DNA of 64,000 bases from Methylobacterium isbiliense (GTDB lineage: Bacteria > Pseudomonadota > Alphaproteobacteria > Rhizobiales > Beijerinckiaceae): positions 62,001-126,000 of the forward strand of contig NZ_BPQQ01000010.1 in NCBI RefSeq assembly GCF_022179325.1, read 5' to 3'. The notes under the pieces were generated by a model. The model did not search any database, was not told the origin of the DNA, and saw only the letters and a list, made by a program, of their open reading frames with translations. Positions 1 to 11,200 of this stretch are shown piece after piece; position 1 is the first letter of the stretch, and every line of letters begins with the position of its first letter. The translations under genes and the position numbers were made by a program.

Positions 1-411
1 GGCCTGGAAGTAGGAGAGCGAGTGGCCGAGCGTGTAAAGGTGCGTGCGCCAGCGGATCATGTTCGTGGTCTGGGGCACCACGAGCTGGTTGGAGAGCGCC
101 TCGTGCAGCCACGACAGGCAGGGGCGCACCACGAGGATCAGCGCGGCGGCCAGCGTGAGGCCGGTGGCGTGGTTCGCCCACAGGGTCGCCGGCTCCGACT
201 TCGCCAGGATGTCGACGAACCAGCCCATCAGCAGGTAGAGCGACGCCTCGACGATCCCGGCCGCGAGCCCGACGAAGAACAGGATGACCAGGGCCGTGCG
301 CACCGGGCGCAGGTAGTGGCCGGCGAAGCCCGTGACCGTGCCGGGCGGCTGGCGCCCCTCGTCGCAGGGCGCGAACGGGTCGATGCGGCGCTCGAGCCAG
401 GCGAGGAACAT
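1..411 (-). CDS. ABC exporter, membrane domain (5' part only)
   Basis: This is the first 137 residues of a protein that continues past the left edge of the window. It begins MFLAWLERRIDPF and has two hydrophobic segments (about residues 37-58 and 75-95) typical of the first membrane helices of a type I ABC exporter half-transporter. The phrase LVVPQTTNMIRWRTHLYTLG matches the first intracellular loop of this family. The nucleotide-binding domain is outside the window, so substrate and subfamily cannot be judged. It is divergent from trmL with about 100 bp between them. Confidence 0.75.
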   Translation of the reverse strand, partial: MFLAWLERRIDPFAPCDEGRQPPGTVTGFAGHYLRPVRTALVILFFVGLAAGIVEASLYLLMGWFVDILAKSEPATLWANHATGLTLAAALILVVRPCLSWLHEALSNQLVVPQTTNMIRWRTHLYTLGHSLSYFQA

Positions 412-518
412 GCGGGAGCCATCCGTGGGGGATCGGACCCGTTTAGGTATCGTGCGGCGGCGCCCTGCCAACCGGGGGGCGATGCCGCACGTCGTTGACC
501 CTTGAACCACTCCACCCG

Positions 519-983
519 ATGCTGCGCCTCGCCCTCTACCAGCCCGACATCCCGCAGAACACCGGCACCATGCTGCGCCTCGCCGCCTGTCTCGGCGTGG
601 CGGTGGAGATCATCGAGCCGGCGGGGTTCGACGTCTCGGACCGACACCTGCGGCGCTCGGGGCTCGACTACCTCGACCACGTGGCCATCACCCGCCACCG
701 CTCGTGGGCCGCGTTCGAGGCGTGGCGGGCCGAGGCCGGCATCCGGCTCGTGCTCGCCACCACGGCGGGCGCCCTGCCCTACACCCTCTTCGCCTTCGCG
801 CCCGGGGACTGCCTGATGGTCGGGCGCGAATCCGCCGGGGTTCCGGAGGCGGTGCACGCGGCCGCCGACGCCCGGGTGGTGATCCCGCTCAAGGCCGGGA
901 TGCGCTCGCTCAACGTCGCGGTGGCGGCCGGCATGATCCTGGGCGAGGCGGTGCGCCAGACCGGCGGCGTCGCACCGGGCTGA
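519..983 (+). CDS. trmL: tRNA (cytidine(34)-2'-O)-methyltransferase
   Basis: A 154-residue SPOUT-class methyltransferase that, in this family, 2'-O-methylates the wobble base of tRNA-Leu using SAM. The N-terminal [14 protein letters not shown], the middle GRESAGVPE and the C-terminal knot [12 protein letters not shown] are all present, and the length is that of TrmL. The ATG at 519 is preferred because family members start directly before the [13 protein letters not shown] strand; an in-frame TTG at 495 would add eight residues without homology. No strong ribosome binding site is visible. It stands alone ahead of hemF. Confidence 0.93.
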   Translation: MLRLALYQPDIPQNTGTMLRLAACLGVAVEIIEPAGFDVSDRHLRRSGLDYLDHVAITRHRSWAAFEAWRAEAGIRLVLATTAGALPYTLFAFAPGDCLMVGRESAGVPEAVHAAADARVVIPLKAGMRSLNVAVAAGMILGEAVRQTGGVAPG

Positions 984-1062
984 CGCTCCGCGTCCCTCGA
1001 CTCCGGTGCCTCGCAGATCGTGCCTCTTGGCCCAGGCGCGCCGGTGTGGGATGGAACGAGCC

Positions 1063-1962
1063 ATGAGCATCGACGCCTCCCTCGACCTCGACGCCCTCAA
1101 GCAGGACGCGACCGCGTGGTTCGCCACGCTGCGCGACCGGATCTGCGCCGCCTTCGAGGCGCTGGAGGACGAGGCGACCGGGCCGTTCCCGCCGGAGACC
1201 GATGCGCCCGGCCGCTTCGTGCGCACGCCCTGGGAGCGCACCGACCATTCGGGCCAGCCGGGCGGCGGCGGCGTCATGGCGATGCTGCGCGGCCGCGTGT
1301 TCGAGAAGGCGGGCGTGCACGTCTCGGCGGTGCACGGCGAGTTCGCCCCCGAGTTCCGCGTCCAGATCCCGGGCGCCGCCGAGGATCCGCGCTTCTTCGC
1401 CACCGGCATCTCGCTGATCGCCCATCCCTGGAACCCGCACGTGCCGACCGTGCACATGAACACGCGCCTCGTGGTCACCACGAAGGCGTGGTTCGGCGGG
1501 GGCGCCGACCTCACGCCCGTCCTCGACCGGCGCCGCACGCAAGACGATCCCGACACGGTGGCGTTCCATGCGGCACTCCAGGCCGCCTGCGAGCGGCATC
1601 CGGGGGCGGATTACGCCCGCTACAAGGCGTGGTGCGACGAGTACTTCCACCTCAAGCACCGCAACGAGCCGCGCGGCATCGGCGGCATCTTCTACGACTA
1701 TCACTGGACCGGCGATCCGGCGGCCGACCTCGCCCTGACCCGGGAGGTCGGCGAGGCGTTCCTGTCCGTCTATCCCGGCATCGTGCGGCGCAACCTCGCC
1801 ACGTCCTGGACCGAGGCCGACCGGCGCGAGCAGCAGGTCCGCCGCGGGCGCTACGTCGAGTTCAACCTGCTCTACGACCGCGGCACCATCTTCGGGCTGA
1901 AGACCGGCGGCAACGTCGATTCCATCCTGTCCTCCATGCCGCCCACGGTGCGCTGGCCTTAA
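1063..1962 (+). CDS. hemF: Oxygen-dependent coproporphyrinogen III oxidase
   Basis: Converts coproporphyrinogen III to protoporphyrinogen IX in heme synthesis, using O2, in the cytoplasm. About 299 residues, the normal length. Family signatures are clear: [20 protein letters not shown], the GGGADLTP motif, [17 protein letters not shown], and the C-terminal [17 protein letters not shown] block. ATG codons at 1051 and 1063 are both possible; 1063 has a GGAACGAG stretch just ahead of it. It is followed after 8 bp by an EamA transporter gene, possibly co-transcribed. The presence of this oxygen-using form fits an aerobic host. Confidence 0.95.
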   Translation: MSIDASLDLDALKQDATAWFATLRDRICAAFEALEDEATGPFPPETDAPGRFVRTPWERTDHSGQPGGGGVMAMLRGRVFEKAGVHVSAVHGEFAPEFRVQIPGAAEDPRFFATGISLIAHPWNPHVPTVHMNTRLVVTTKAWFGGGADLTPVLDRRRTQDDPDTVAFHAALQAACERHPGADYARYKAWCDEYFHLKHRNEPRGIGGIFYDYHWTGDPAADLALTREVGEAFLSVYPGIVRRNLATSWTEADRREQQVRRGRYVEFNLLYDRGTIFGLKTGGNVDSILSSMPPTVRWP

Positions 1963-1970
1963 ATCAGCCG

Positions 1971-2894
1971 GTGAAGCCCGCCTCGGACATCGCCGCCGCG
2001 ATCCTCTGGATGGCGGGTGCCCTCCTGTCGTTCTCCGCCACCGCGCTCGCGGTGCGCGAACTCGCGCCCGCCCTCGGGCTGTTCGACATACTGGCGGCGC
2101 GCGCGGGCGCGGGCGTCGTCATCGTGGGTGTCGTGGCGCTCCTGCGCGGGGCCGGCGGGGTGCTGGTCCCGGTGCGGCGCTGGCCGCTGCACCTCCTGCG
2201 CAACGTCGTGCACTGGTTCGGCAACTACGCGTGGTCGCTCGGCGTCACGCTGCTGCCGCTCGGCATCGTCTTCGCGCTCGAATTCACCACCCCGGCCTGG
2301 GTGACGCTGCTCGCCGTGCTGATCCTGCGCGAGCGCCTGACACCGAGCCGGGCCGGCGCGGTGGCGCTCGGCTTCCTCGGCGTGCTGGTGATCCTGCGTC
2401 CCGGTCTCGCGGCGCTCCAGCCGGCGAGCCTGCTGGTGCTCGGGGCCGCGCTCTGCTTCGCGCTCGTCGCCATCGCCACCAAGGCGCTCACCCGCACCGA
2501 GCCGACGCTGGCGATCCTGTTCTGGATGAACGCGATGCAGCTGCCGATGAACCTCGCGGCCTCGCATCTCGTGCCCGCCGCGCCGAGCGCCGTGTTTCTG
2601 GCCGGCCATCACGGCCTCGCCCTGGCGGTGGTCTGCCTCGCCGGGCTCTCCTCGCATTGGTGCCTCACCAACGCCTACAAGCGCGGCGACGCGATCCTCG
2701 TCGTGCCGCTGGATTTCCTGCGCCTGCCGCTCATCGCGGTGGTCGGCTGGCAGGTCTACGGCGAGGCGCTCGACCCGTGGCTGTTCGTGGGCGCGGGCCT
2801 GATCGTCGGCGGCCTCGTCTGGAACCTCACCCGCGAGACGCGCCGCGCCCCGCCCGCCGCTCTGCCCGCGAGCCCGCCCGCGCGCGGGACTTGA
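1971..2894 (+). CDS. EamA/DMT-family transporter
   Basis: A 307-residue inner-membrane protein with about ten hydrophobic helices in two EamA-type repeats, each ending in the drug/metabolite-transporter pattern (for example LAVLILRERLTPSRAGAVAL and WQVYGEALDPWLFVGAGLI). Members export metabolites or amino acids, but the substrate is not predictable here. The GTG at 1971 is the first start after the hemF stop; an ATG at 2010 would cut into the first helix. The C-terminal tail is rich in Arg, Ala and Pro. Confidence 0.85.
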   Translation: MKPASDIAAAILWMAGALLSFSATALAVRELAPALGLFDILAARAGAGVVIVGVVALLRGAGGVLVPVRRWPLHLLRNVVHWFGNYAWSLGVTLLPLGIVFALEFTTPAWVTLLAVLILRERLTPSRAGAVALGFLGVLVILRPGLAALQPASLLVLGAALCFALVAIATKALTRTEPTLAILFWMNAMQLPMNLAASHLVPAAPSAVFLAGHHGLALAVVCLAGLSSHWCLTNAYKRGDAILVVPLDFLRLPLIAVVGWQVYGEALDPWLFVGAGLIVGGLVWNLTRETRRAPPAALPASPPARGT

Positions 2895-2925
2895 CCTCGC
2901 GCGCGACCTCGCGCGTTGATCGCGC

Positions 2926-4101
2926 ATGCTGCTCACCTTCTTCACCGAACTGCGCGCCGCCAAGGTCCCGGTCTCGCTGCGCGAGTACCTGACCCTGCTG
3001 GAGGCCCTCGACCGCGACCTCGCCGACCAGCGGGTGGAGGACTTCTACTACCTGTCGCGCACCGCCCTGGTGAAGGACGAGCGCAATCTCGACAAGTTCG
3101 ACCGGGTGTTCGGGCAGGTCTTCAAGGGAATCGAGTCCCTCGGCGAGGCCGTGGACCCGCAGGCGATCCCCGATGAGTGGCTGCGCAAGCTCGCCGAGAA
3201 GTACCTCACCGAGGAGGAGCGCAAGGAGCTGCAGGCGCTCGGCTGGGACAAGCTGTTCGAGACCCTGAAGCAGCGGCTCGCCGAGCAGAAGGGCCGCCAC
3301 CAGGGCGGGTCGAAGTGGATCGGCACCGCCGGCACCTCGCCCTTCGGCGCCTACGGCTACAATCCCGAGGGCATCCGGATCGGACAGGACGGCAACCGCA
3401 ACTTCCGCGCCGTGAAGGTCTGGGACCAGCGCACCTTCAAGGATCTGGACGACGCCGAGGAACTCGGCTCGCGCAACATGCGCCTTGCGCTGCGGCGGCT
3501 GCGCCGCTTCGCCCGCACGGGGGCGGCCGAGGAACTCGACCTCGACGGCACCATCCGGGAGACCGCGAAGGCCGGCTACCTCGACCTGCGCCTGCGGCCC
3601 GAGCGGCGCAACGCCGTGAAGGTGCTGCTGTTCCTCGACGTCGGCGGCTCGATGGACTGGCATGTCGGGCTCGCCGAGGAGCTCTTTTCCGCCGCGCGCT
3701 CGGAGTTCAAGCACTTCGAGCACTTCTACTTCCACAACTGCCTGTACGAGTCGGTCTGGACCGAGAACCGGCGGCGCCACACCGAGCGCACGCCGCTCCT
3801 CGACGTGATCCGCACCTACCCGTCCGATTACCGCGTGGTCTTCGTCGGCGACGCCTCGATGTCCCCCTACGAGATCGCGATGCCGGGCGGCTCGGTTGAG
3901 CACTGGAACGAGGAGGCCGGGCAGGTCTGGCTCGGCCGGGTCCTCGATCATTTCCCGAAGGCGGTCTGGCTCAATCCGGTGCCGGAGGCGCACTGGCCCT
4001 ACACGCAGTCGATCGCGATGATCCGGCAGATCGTGTCCGGGCGGATGTTCCCGCTGACGCTGGAGGGGATCGACGAGGCGATGCGGGCGCTGGTGCGATA
4101 A
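2926..4101 (+). CDS. VWA domain protein, CoxE-like
   Basis: A 391-residue cytoplasmic protein of the CoxE-like von Willebrand A family. The N-terminal half (LLTFFTELRAAKVPVSLREY) is the conserved leader of this family; the VWA domain begins near residue 230 with the metal-site motif DVGGS at 238-242, where the usual DxSxS has a glycine at the third position. Relatives usually work with a MoxR-type AAA+ ATPase in assembling metalloenzymes or complexes, but no such ATPase lies next to it in this window. It starts 31 bp after the EamA gene. The specific client is unknown. Confidence 0.85.
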   Translation: MLLTFFTELRAAKVPVSLREYLTLLEALDRDLADQRVEDFYYLSRTALVKDERNLDKFDRVFGQVFKGIESLGEAVDPQAIPDEWLRKLAEKYLTEEERKELQALGWDKLFETLKQRLAEQKGRHQGGSKWIGTAGTSPFGAYGYNPEGIRIGQDGNRNFRAVKVWDQRTFKDLDDAEELGSRNMRLALRRLRRFARTGAAEELDLDGTIRETAKAGYLDLRLRPERRNAVKVLLFLDVGGSMDWHVGLAEELFSAARSEFKHFEHFYFHNCLYESVWTENRRRHTERTPLLDVIRTYPSDYRVVFVGDASMSPYEIAMPGGSVEHWNEEAGQVWLGRVLDHFPKAVWLNPVPEAHWPYTQSIAMIRQIVSGRMFPLTLEGIDEAMRALVR

Positions 4102-4131
4102 GAGGCCGGCCCGCTTCGACCGGGGCGTGCC

Positions 4132-4452
4132 TTACCCCTGCTGACGCGGCGTCGTGACCTTCAGCCCGTCCAGTTCGGGCTTCACGCGGATCTGGCAGGA
4201 GAGCCGGGAATTCGGGCGCACGTCCGAGGCGAAGTCGAGCATGTCCTGCTCCATCGGCTCGGCCGGCCCCACCGCCGCCTCCCATTCGGGATCGACGTAG
4301 ACGTGACAGGTGGCACAGGCGCAGGCCCCGCCGCACTCGGCGTCGATGCCCGGCACGTTGTTGCGGATCGCGGTCTCCATCACGGTCGAGCCGATCTCGC
4401 CCTGAACGCTGCGGGGCGTGCCTGCGGCATCGACGTAGGTGATCTGGACCAT
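4132..4452 (-). CDS. 2Fe-2S ferredoxin, adrenodoxin type
   Basis: A 106-residue electron carrier. Cluster ligands are C40, C46, C49 and C86 in the C-x5-C-x2-C ... C spacing of adrenodoxin/Isc-type ferredoxins, with an extra cysteine at C44. The start is supported by GGAG seven bases upstream of the ATG. No hsc or isc genes are next to it, so the redox partner (P450, dioxygenase or iron-sulfur assembly) is open. It converges with the VWA gene, 30 bp apart. Confidence 0.93.
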   Translation of the reverse strand: MVQITYVDAAGTPRSVQGEIGSTVMETAIRNNVPGIDAECGGACACATCHVYVDPEWEAAVGPAEPMEQDMLDFASDVRPNSRLSCQIRVKPELDGLKVTTPRQQG

Positions 4453-4634
4453 CGGGCTCTCCGCCTTTCGCACCTCGCGGCCCGTTCGGGGCGCCGCGGC
4501 GGTGACTGATTGGCGGGAGGTCGGGCGGAAAGCAAGCGCGCCATTCGCCGCCCGGGCAGGCTGAAGCGCGCGCGGGCGCGGACGGGCGCGGTTCATCACC
4601 GGCCTGCAGGCATTTGCCGCACGGGGAGGACGGA

Positions 4635-4955
4635 TCAGAGGAGCGCGAGCGTCGCCGCGACCGCGTCCGCGAGATCGGCGAGCGGGGGCTCGGCCGGCAC
4701 GTTCGTCCGCAGGGCCTCCTCCAGCGCCGCCGCCGCCGCCGCGACCCGGCGCGCGCCGATGCCGAGCGCGGCGCCCTTCAGGGTGTGGGCGAGGTCGGCG
4801 CGCTCGGCCGCCGGGCGGCCTGCCTCGGCCAGCGCCGGCAGCAGGCGGTCGCATTGTAGGCGAAACAGCACCAGCACCTCGGCGGCGAGATCCGCATCGC
4901 CGAAGGTCTGCCGGGTGAGGTGGTCGCGGTCGAGGAGCGGTTCCGGTTCGGTCAT
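4635..4955 (-). CDS. Solitary Hpt phosphotransfer protein
   Basis: A 106-residue single-domain histidine phosphotransfer protein. The Hpt motif AHTLKGAALGIGA places the phospho-accepting histidine at H57. A strong AGGGAGG lies eight bases before the ATG. It has no kinase or receiver neighbour, so it probably serves a multistep phosphorelay encoded elsewhere; a hybrid kinase ending in a receiver lies 48 kb downstream in this window, but a link is only a guess. It is divergent from the giant growth-pole gene across a 329-bp gap. Confidence 0.88.
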   Translation of the reverse strand: MTEPEPLLDRDHLTRQTFGDADLAAEVLVLFRLQCDRLLPALAEAGRPAAERADLAHTLKGAALGIGARRVAAAAAALEEALRTNVPAEPPLADLADAVAATLALL

Positions 4956-5284
4956 CGGCTCGCCTCCCTGTGCGGCGTCATCCACAGCCCGCTGCCCGCG
5001 CCGGCCGCCGCATGGATGCCGGGCGGAATCGTTGCGGGGCCGTGAGATAGCGGGGTCTCGGAGCCCCGTCCCGCAGCATGGTAACCATTCCGTTAAGGTT
5101 TTTGGCGGGCTTCGAGCCGATCGGGTATCCGGCTGGTACTCCTTGCGTCTAAGGTCCGCGTGGTAAACGGCGGAGCCTCGCGCCACGCCCCTGTTTCTCG
5201 GGGCAGGGCCGGGGGTCCCGGGATGGCGCGGCAGCGGCCTTCGTGGCGGCGCCCGCCGGCGTTGACGGCGTAACGAGGCGTTCG
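4956..5284. promoter_or_regulatory. Divergent intergenic region between Hpt gene and giant coiled-repeat gene
   Basis: A 329-bp gap that must hold the promoters of both divergent genes. Around 5081-5097 lies GTAACCATTCCGTTAAG, which resembles two CtrA half-sites but with eight rather than seven bases between them, so it is not a proper box. GAGG at 5275-5278 serves the gene starting at 5285. No RNA gene or small ORF with a convincing start is seen. Confidence 0.4.
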
Positions 5285-8200
5285 ATGGCGACGGACAAGA
5301 AGCTCAAGGATCCGACGGAAGCGGCCCTGTCGGCGATTGAGCAGGCGCTGAACCTGGACCAGACGCCCGCCGGGCCGGAGAGCGCCCGCGTGGAACCGCG
5401 CCTTCCCGACGTGGAGGATGCCGATCCCCTCGCGACCTCGGCCCGCCGCCCCAACGAACCGGTGTTCGACGGCAGCGTGATGCCGGAATTCGAGCGCGAG
5501 GCGCGGCGCGAAGGCGGCCTGCTGCCGCCCGACCGCTCCCTCGTCGCCAACGACGACCGCCGCAGCATCGGCGCCATGCGCCAGAGCCTGCGGGTCAAGC
5601 CCTCGCGCACGCCCTACGTGCTCGCCGTCCTGGCCGCCGCCGTGTGGCTCGCGGGGTTCGCGGCGCTGGCCTGGGGCCAGGCGAACGGCGACATCCGCGG
5701 CTTCCTCGCCGGGCTCTCGGGCTTGCAGGGGGCGGTGGGCGCGGCCGCGGTGCTCGCGCCCGTGCTCCTGTTCTTCATCGCCGCCATGCTGGCGGTGCGC
5801 GCCCAGGAGATGCGCCTCGTGGCGCGGGCGGTGGGCGACGTAGCGATCCGGCTCGCCGAGCCGGAGGCGTTCTCGACCGACGCCGTGCTCACCATGTCCC
5901 AGGCGGTCCGGCGCGAGGTCGCGGCGGTGGGCGACGGTGTGGAGCGGGCACTCGCCCGGGCGGGCGAACTCGAGACGCTGGTGCGCGGCGAGATCTCCAC
6001 CCTGGAGCGGGCCTATTCGGACAACGAGATCCGCATCCGCGCGCTCGTCGAGGAACTGGTCGCCCAGCGCGAATCCATCGTCGCCAATGCCGAGCGGGTG
6101 CGCGGTGCGATCCAGGGATCGCACCAGTCCCTCGCCCAGGAACTCGACACCGCCTCCGAGCGCATCGTGGCGGCCGTCACCGGGGCCGGCGAGCGCGTGA
6201 CCGCCTCCCTCGGGAGCCGCGGCGACGAGATCACCGCGGCGCTCGGCCGCCAGGGCGACGCCGTCACGGCGGCGCTCGGCGAGACCGGCGAGCGCGTGGC
6301 CAAGGGCGTGGCGGCGCAGGGCGACGACCTCGTGCAGCGTCTCGCCGCGACCACCGAGAGCCTGACATCCGGCCTCGGCGAGGTCGGCGACGCGCTCCAG
6401 ACCGCCCTGCAGGCCCGGACCCAGGACGTCACCCAGGCCATCGCCCACACCAGCGGCCTGCTCACCACCACCCTGGCGAACAATGCCGGCGAGGTCGCCC
6501 GCATGCTCGGCCAGACCGGGGCGGGCGTGATCGAGGCGCTCAACCGCGAGGGCGCCCAGGTCCGCGACACCTTCGAGCGCTCGACGCAGGCCCTGGAGGA
6601 GCGGCTCCTGGCCCGCGGCAACGATCTCACCGACCGCTTCGCCGAGACGGGCGACGCCATCACGCAGCGCTTCGCGGCCTCCGGCAGCGCCATCAGCGCC
6701 CACATCGCCGACCGCGGCGTGGTCCTGCGCGAGGAGATCGACGAGGCCGGCCGTCGCGTCGCGGCGCAATTCGAGGAGCGCGCGCGGGAGACCGGACAGG
6801 CGCTCGCCGCGGCGGGCGACGACGTGGTCGGCGCCTTCTCGGCGCGCACGCAGCTCCTGCGCGAGGAGGTCACCGCCCTGGTCGTCGAGGCCGCCCAGGT
6901 CATCGGCGTGCGTGGTGCCGACCTGACCGAGCAGCTCGAAGGCACGATCGGGCGCATCGAGGAAACCCTGACGACGCGCGGCGGGGCGCTGGAGCGCAGC
7001 CTCGCCGAGACCGGCGACCGCGTCACCGGCCTGATGGCCGAGCGCACCGCCGCCACCGCCGCCGCCTTCACGGCCGCCTCCGAGGCGCTGCACGGCACGC
7101 TCGACGAGCGGATGCAGGCCGCGGTGGCCGCGCTGCGTCAGGCCGCCGACGCCGTCGGGTCCGAGATCGACGCCCGGGCGGCCGAAGCCGTCGCGGGCTT
7201 CCGCCGGGCGGCGGAGGCGGCCTCGGGCGAGGTCGGGACGCGCACCGCCGAGGCGGTCGAGGCGTTCCGCGGGGCGTCCCAGACCGTGGCGGGCGAAGTC
7301 GGCACCAGCACGGCGGAGGCGATCGCAGCACTGCGCGGCGCGGCGCAGGCCGCGTCCGGCGAGGTCGGGACGCGCACCGCCGAGGTCGTTCAGGCGTTCC
7401 GCGGAGCCGCACAGGCGGCCTCGGGCGAGGTCGGGTCGAGCACCACGGAGGCGGTCGAGGCCTTCCGCGAGGCTGCGCAAACGGCCTCGGGCGCGGTCGG
7501 CGCGCGCACCGCGGAGGCGCTGGAGGCGCTGCGCGGCGCGGCCGAGACCCTGTCCGGCGAGGTCGGTACGCGCACGGTCGAGGCGGTCGAGGCCTTCCGC
7601 GAGGCGGCGGAGGCGGCGTCCGGCGCGGTCGGCATGCGGACCGCGCAGGCCGTCGCGGCGTTCCGCGACGCGGCCGAGGAGGCCACCGGTGCGCTCGGCG
7701 TGCATACGGCCGAGTCCGTCGAGGCGGTCCGCAGCGCCGGCACCGGCACGGCCGCCGCCCTGGCGGCGAGCACCGCGGCGGCGGCCGCCGCCTTCCGCCA
7801 GGCGGCCGAGGAGGGCACGCAGGCCGCGACCCTCTCGGGCGACAGCGCTGCGGCGGCGTTCCGCCGCGCTCTGGAAGAGGCGGCGGTCGAGCTGGACGGG
7901 CGCGCCGCGCGGGCCGTCGAGGCCATCCGCGCCGCCGCCGAGGCGGCGACCGGCGCGCTCGGCACCCGCACGGTGGAATCCGCCCACATCTTCCGCCGCA
8001 CCCTGGAGGCGACCGGGACGGATCTCGGCGACCGCTCGGCGCAGGCCGCCGAACTCTTCCGGCAGGCCGCCGAGACCGCGACCGGCGAGATCGGCGTCCG
8101 CACCGCCGAGATGGCCGACGTGCTGCGGCGCGCGGCCGAGACGGCCACGGGCGCGGTCGGCGCCCGCACGGCCGAGAGCGTCGAACTCTTCCGGCAGAGC

Positions 8201-11200
8201 GCCGAGGAGGCCGCCGCGGCGCTCCAGGCCCGCAGCGACGAGGCGGCCCTGCGCTTCCTCGGCGCGGCGGACGAGAGCGTCCGGCTGATCGGCGAGCGGG
8301 TGGGCGGCACCGACGAGGCGCTGCGCACGCTGCTCACGGGCTTCGCCGCCCGGATCGAGGCGGCGACGAACACGGTGGCCCAGGTCGCCGAGGACGCGAC
8401 GGGTGCCCTTGACGTGCGCACCGCCGGGGCGGCGGCGGCCTTCCTGGCGGCGGCCGAGGAGGCCTGCGCCCGCATCGGCACCCGCATGGGCGAGGCGGAC
8501 GAGACGGCGCGCCTCGCGATGGGCGCGCTGGCGGCCCGGGCCGAGGAGGCCTCCACGGTCATCGCCCGCTCGGCCGACACCGCGACCGAGACGCTCGACC
8601 GGCGCCTGGCCGGTCTCGCCGTGAGCTTCGCGCAGGCCGCCGAGGCGGCCGGCGGCCGCATCGGCGACCAGACCGGTGCCGCCGACGAGGCGCTGCGCCG
8701 CTCGCTCGACGCGGTGGCGGCCCGGGCCGAGGCGGTGGCCGCGGCGATTGCCGAGGCCGCCGAGACGGCCGCCGGACGCATCGACCGGCGCAGCGTCGAG
8801 GCCAGCGCCGCCCTGCTCCACGCGGCCGAGGAAGCCGGCGAACGGCTCGGTGCCCGCACGGGCGAGGCGGATGCGGCCCTGCGCGCCTCCCTGGAGACCC
8901 TGGCGGCCCGGGCCGAGGAGGCCTCCGCCCTCCTGGCCCGGTCGGCGGACGGCATCGGCGGCGACCTCGCCGCCCGCCTCACCGCGGTGGCGGCCGCCTT
9001 CGAGGGACACGGCCGCGACCTCACCAGCCTGATCGACCAGCACGCCGACGAGACCCGCACGCGCCTTGCCACGGTCGGCCGGGACATCGTCCTGGCGGTC
9101 GCCCATCAGGGCGCGCGGGTCAACGACGCCCTCATGCAGACCGGCGAGGGCCTGACCAGCGCCGCCGAGACGAGCGGCCGGACCATCGACGCGGTGCTGA
9201 CGAACCGTCTCGCCGCGCTGCAGGAGGTGATCGCCCGCGGCGACATCCTGGCCGAGCGCATCTCCCGCGACACCGGCGCGCTCACCGACACGGTGGCGAC
9301 GCGGCTGGAGGAGATCGACCGCGTCATCACGGTCCAGGGCCGCGCCGTGGCCGAGACCATCGCGGACCGCACCCGCGAGGCCCGCGAGACGGTCGCGACG
9401 CAGCTCGGCGCCCTGGAGGAGCATTCCGCCAAGCGCAGCGCCGAGATCACCGCGACGGTCGGTACGCTGGTGGAGACCATCGACCGCGTCATCACGGTCC
9501 AGGGCCGTGCCGTGGCCGAGACCATCGCGGATCGCACCCGCGAGGCCCGCGAGGCGGTCGAACTGCAACTCGGCGCCCTGGAGGAGCACTCGGCCAAGCG
9601 CAGCGCCGAGATCACCGCGAGCTTCGGCACGCTGGTGGAGACCATCGACCGCAACCTCGGCGCCCGCGCCACCGCCCTCAACGAAGCCCTGATCGTGCGC
9701 GCCGGCGAGATCGCGCGGGCCATGGCGGAGGGCGGGCGCGAGGTGGCGCAGGCCCTGGACGCCCGCGCCGACGAACTCGGCCGGGCGCTCGGCGCCCAGA
9801 GCCTCGCGATGAGCGACGCGCTGACGGCCAAGGCCGGCGAGATCGGCAGCACCTTCGGTCGCCGCACCGACGAACTGGCCGACCACCTCGACGCGAGTGC
9901 GGCCCGCTTCGACGAGCGCGTGCTGGTGCGCCTGGAGGGCGTCGCCGAGGCGCTCGCCGAGCGCAGCCGCCTGATCGAGGAGACCTTCGGGGCTCAGGCC
10001 CGGGAGATTCTCGCGCGGATCGAGGAGCGCACCCGGGCCATCGACGAGGAACTCGCCGGCCGCACCCGCGATCTCGTGAGCTTCGTGGAGGCCCACGGCG
10101 AGGCGGCGACCCGCGACCTCGGCGGCCATGCCGAGTCGATCCGGGCCGCCTTCGAAGGGCGGGCCGACAGCCTCGGCCGCCTCGTCGAGGAGCGCACGGC
10201 GGCGCTGGCGGCGGAACTCGACGCCCGCGGCCAGGCGATGTTCGCCACCGTCGGGCAGCGGGTCACCGATCTCGCGCGCCTGTTCGACCGGGGCGGCGCC
10301 TCCCTGGCCGAGCTTCTGGAGCGCCGGGGCGAGACCATCATCGGGCGCCTGCAGGACGCCACCGCCGAGGCCGATCGCGTCCTCGATGCCGGCACGGCCC
10401 GGCTCGCGGCCGGGGCCTCCGAGCGCACCACCGCCCTCACGACGCTGCTCGACGAGCGGGCCGCGGCGGTGGACGGCCTGTTCGAGCAGCGCCTCAGAGC
10501 GCTCGCGGGCCTCGTGGACGAGCAGGCGGCGACGATCCACGCCGTTCTCGACGGCCAAGCCGAGACCCTGCGCGGCAGCCTCGACGAGCGGGTGCGGGCG
10601 ATGCACGCCCTGCTGGACGAGCGCGCCGCCGAGGTGCGCGGCCTGCTCGACGGCCAGTCCGACGTGCTGCGCACGGTGCTGGACGAGCGCGTCGGCGCGC
10701 TGCAGGGCCTGCTCGCCGAGCGCGGGCGCGGTCTCGTGGAGGAGCTGGAGGCGCAGGTCGGCGGCCTCACCGGCGCGGTGGACGAGCGCACCCGCGCGCT
10801 GGGCTCGCTGTTCGACAAGCGTCTCGCCGCCCTCGACCTCCTGGTCGAGCGGCGCGGCACGGCCTTCGCCGAGATGGTGGAGGAGCGCGCGAACGCGCTT
10901 GCCGTGCTGGTCGACGGCCGCACCGACGCCTTCGCGCGCACGGTGGACGAGCGGACCGAGGCGCTGGCGCAGCGGCTGGCGGAGCGGATCGACGATCTCG
11001 GCACGGCGATCGAGCTGCGGGCGCAGGCCTTCGCCGGTCTCGTCGACGGCCATCGCGCCGCCATTGCGCAGGCCCTCGACGGCGGCGCGACGCTGAAGGA
11101 GGTGCTGGAGCAGAACGAGCGGGCGATCACCGCCCTCCTCGACGCGCGCCAGACCGCGCTCGCCCGCGAGATGAGCGTGCGCACCACCGCGCTCGCCGAG

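Noticed and set aside
5081-5097. CtrA box upstream of the growth-pole gene
   Set aside because: The half-sites are separated by eight bases and one reads GTAA, so it fails the TTAA-N7-TTAAC rule.
7142-8329. Regular 66-bp repeats as a possible CRISPR array
   Set aside because: Units are contiguous, coding and diverged with no unique spacers and no cas genes.
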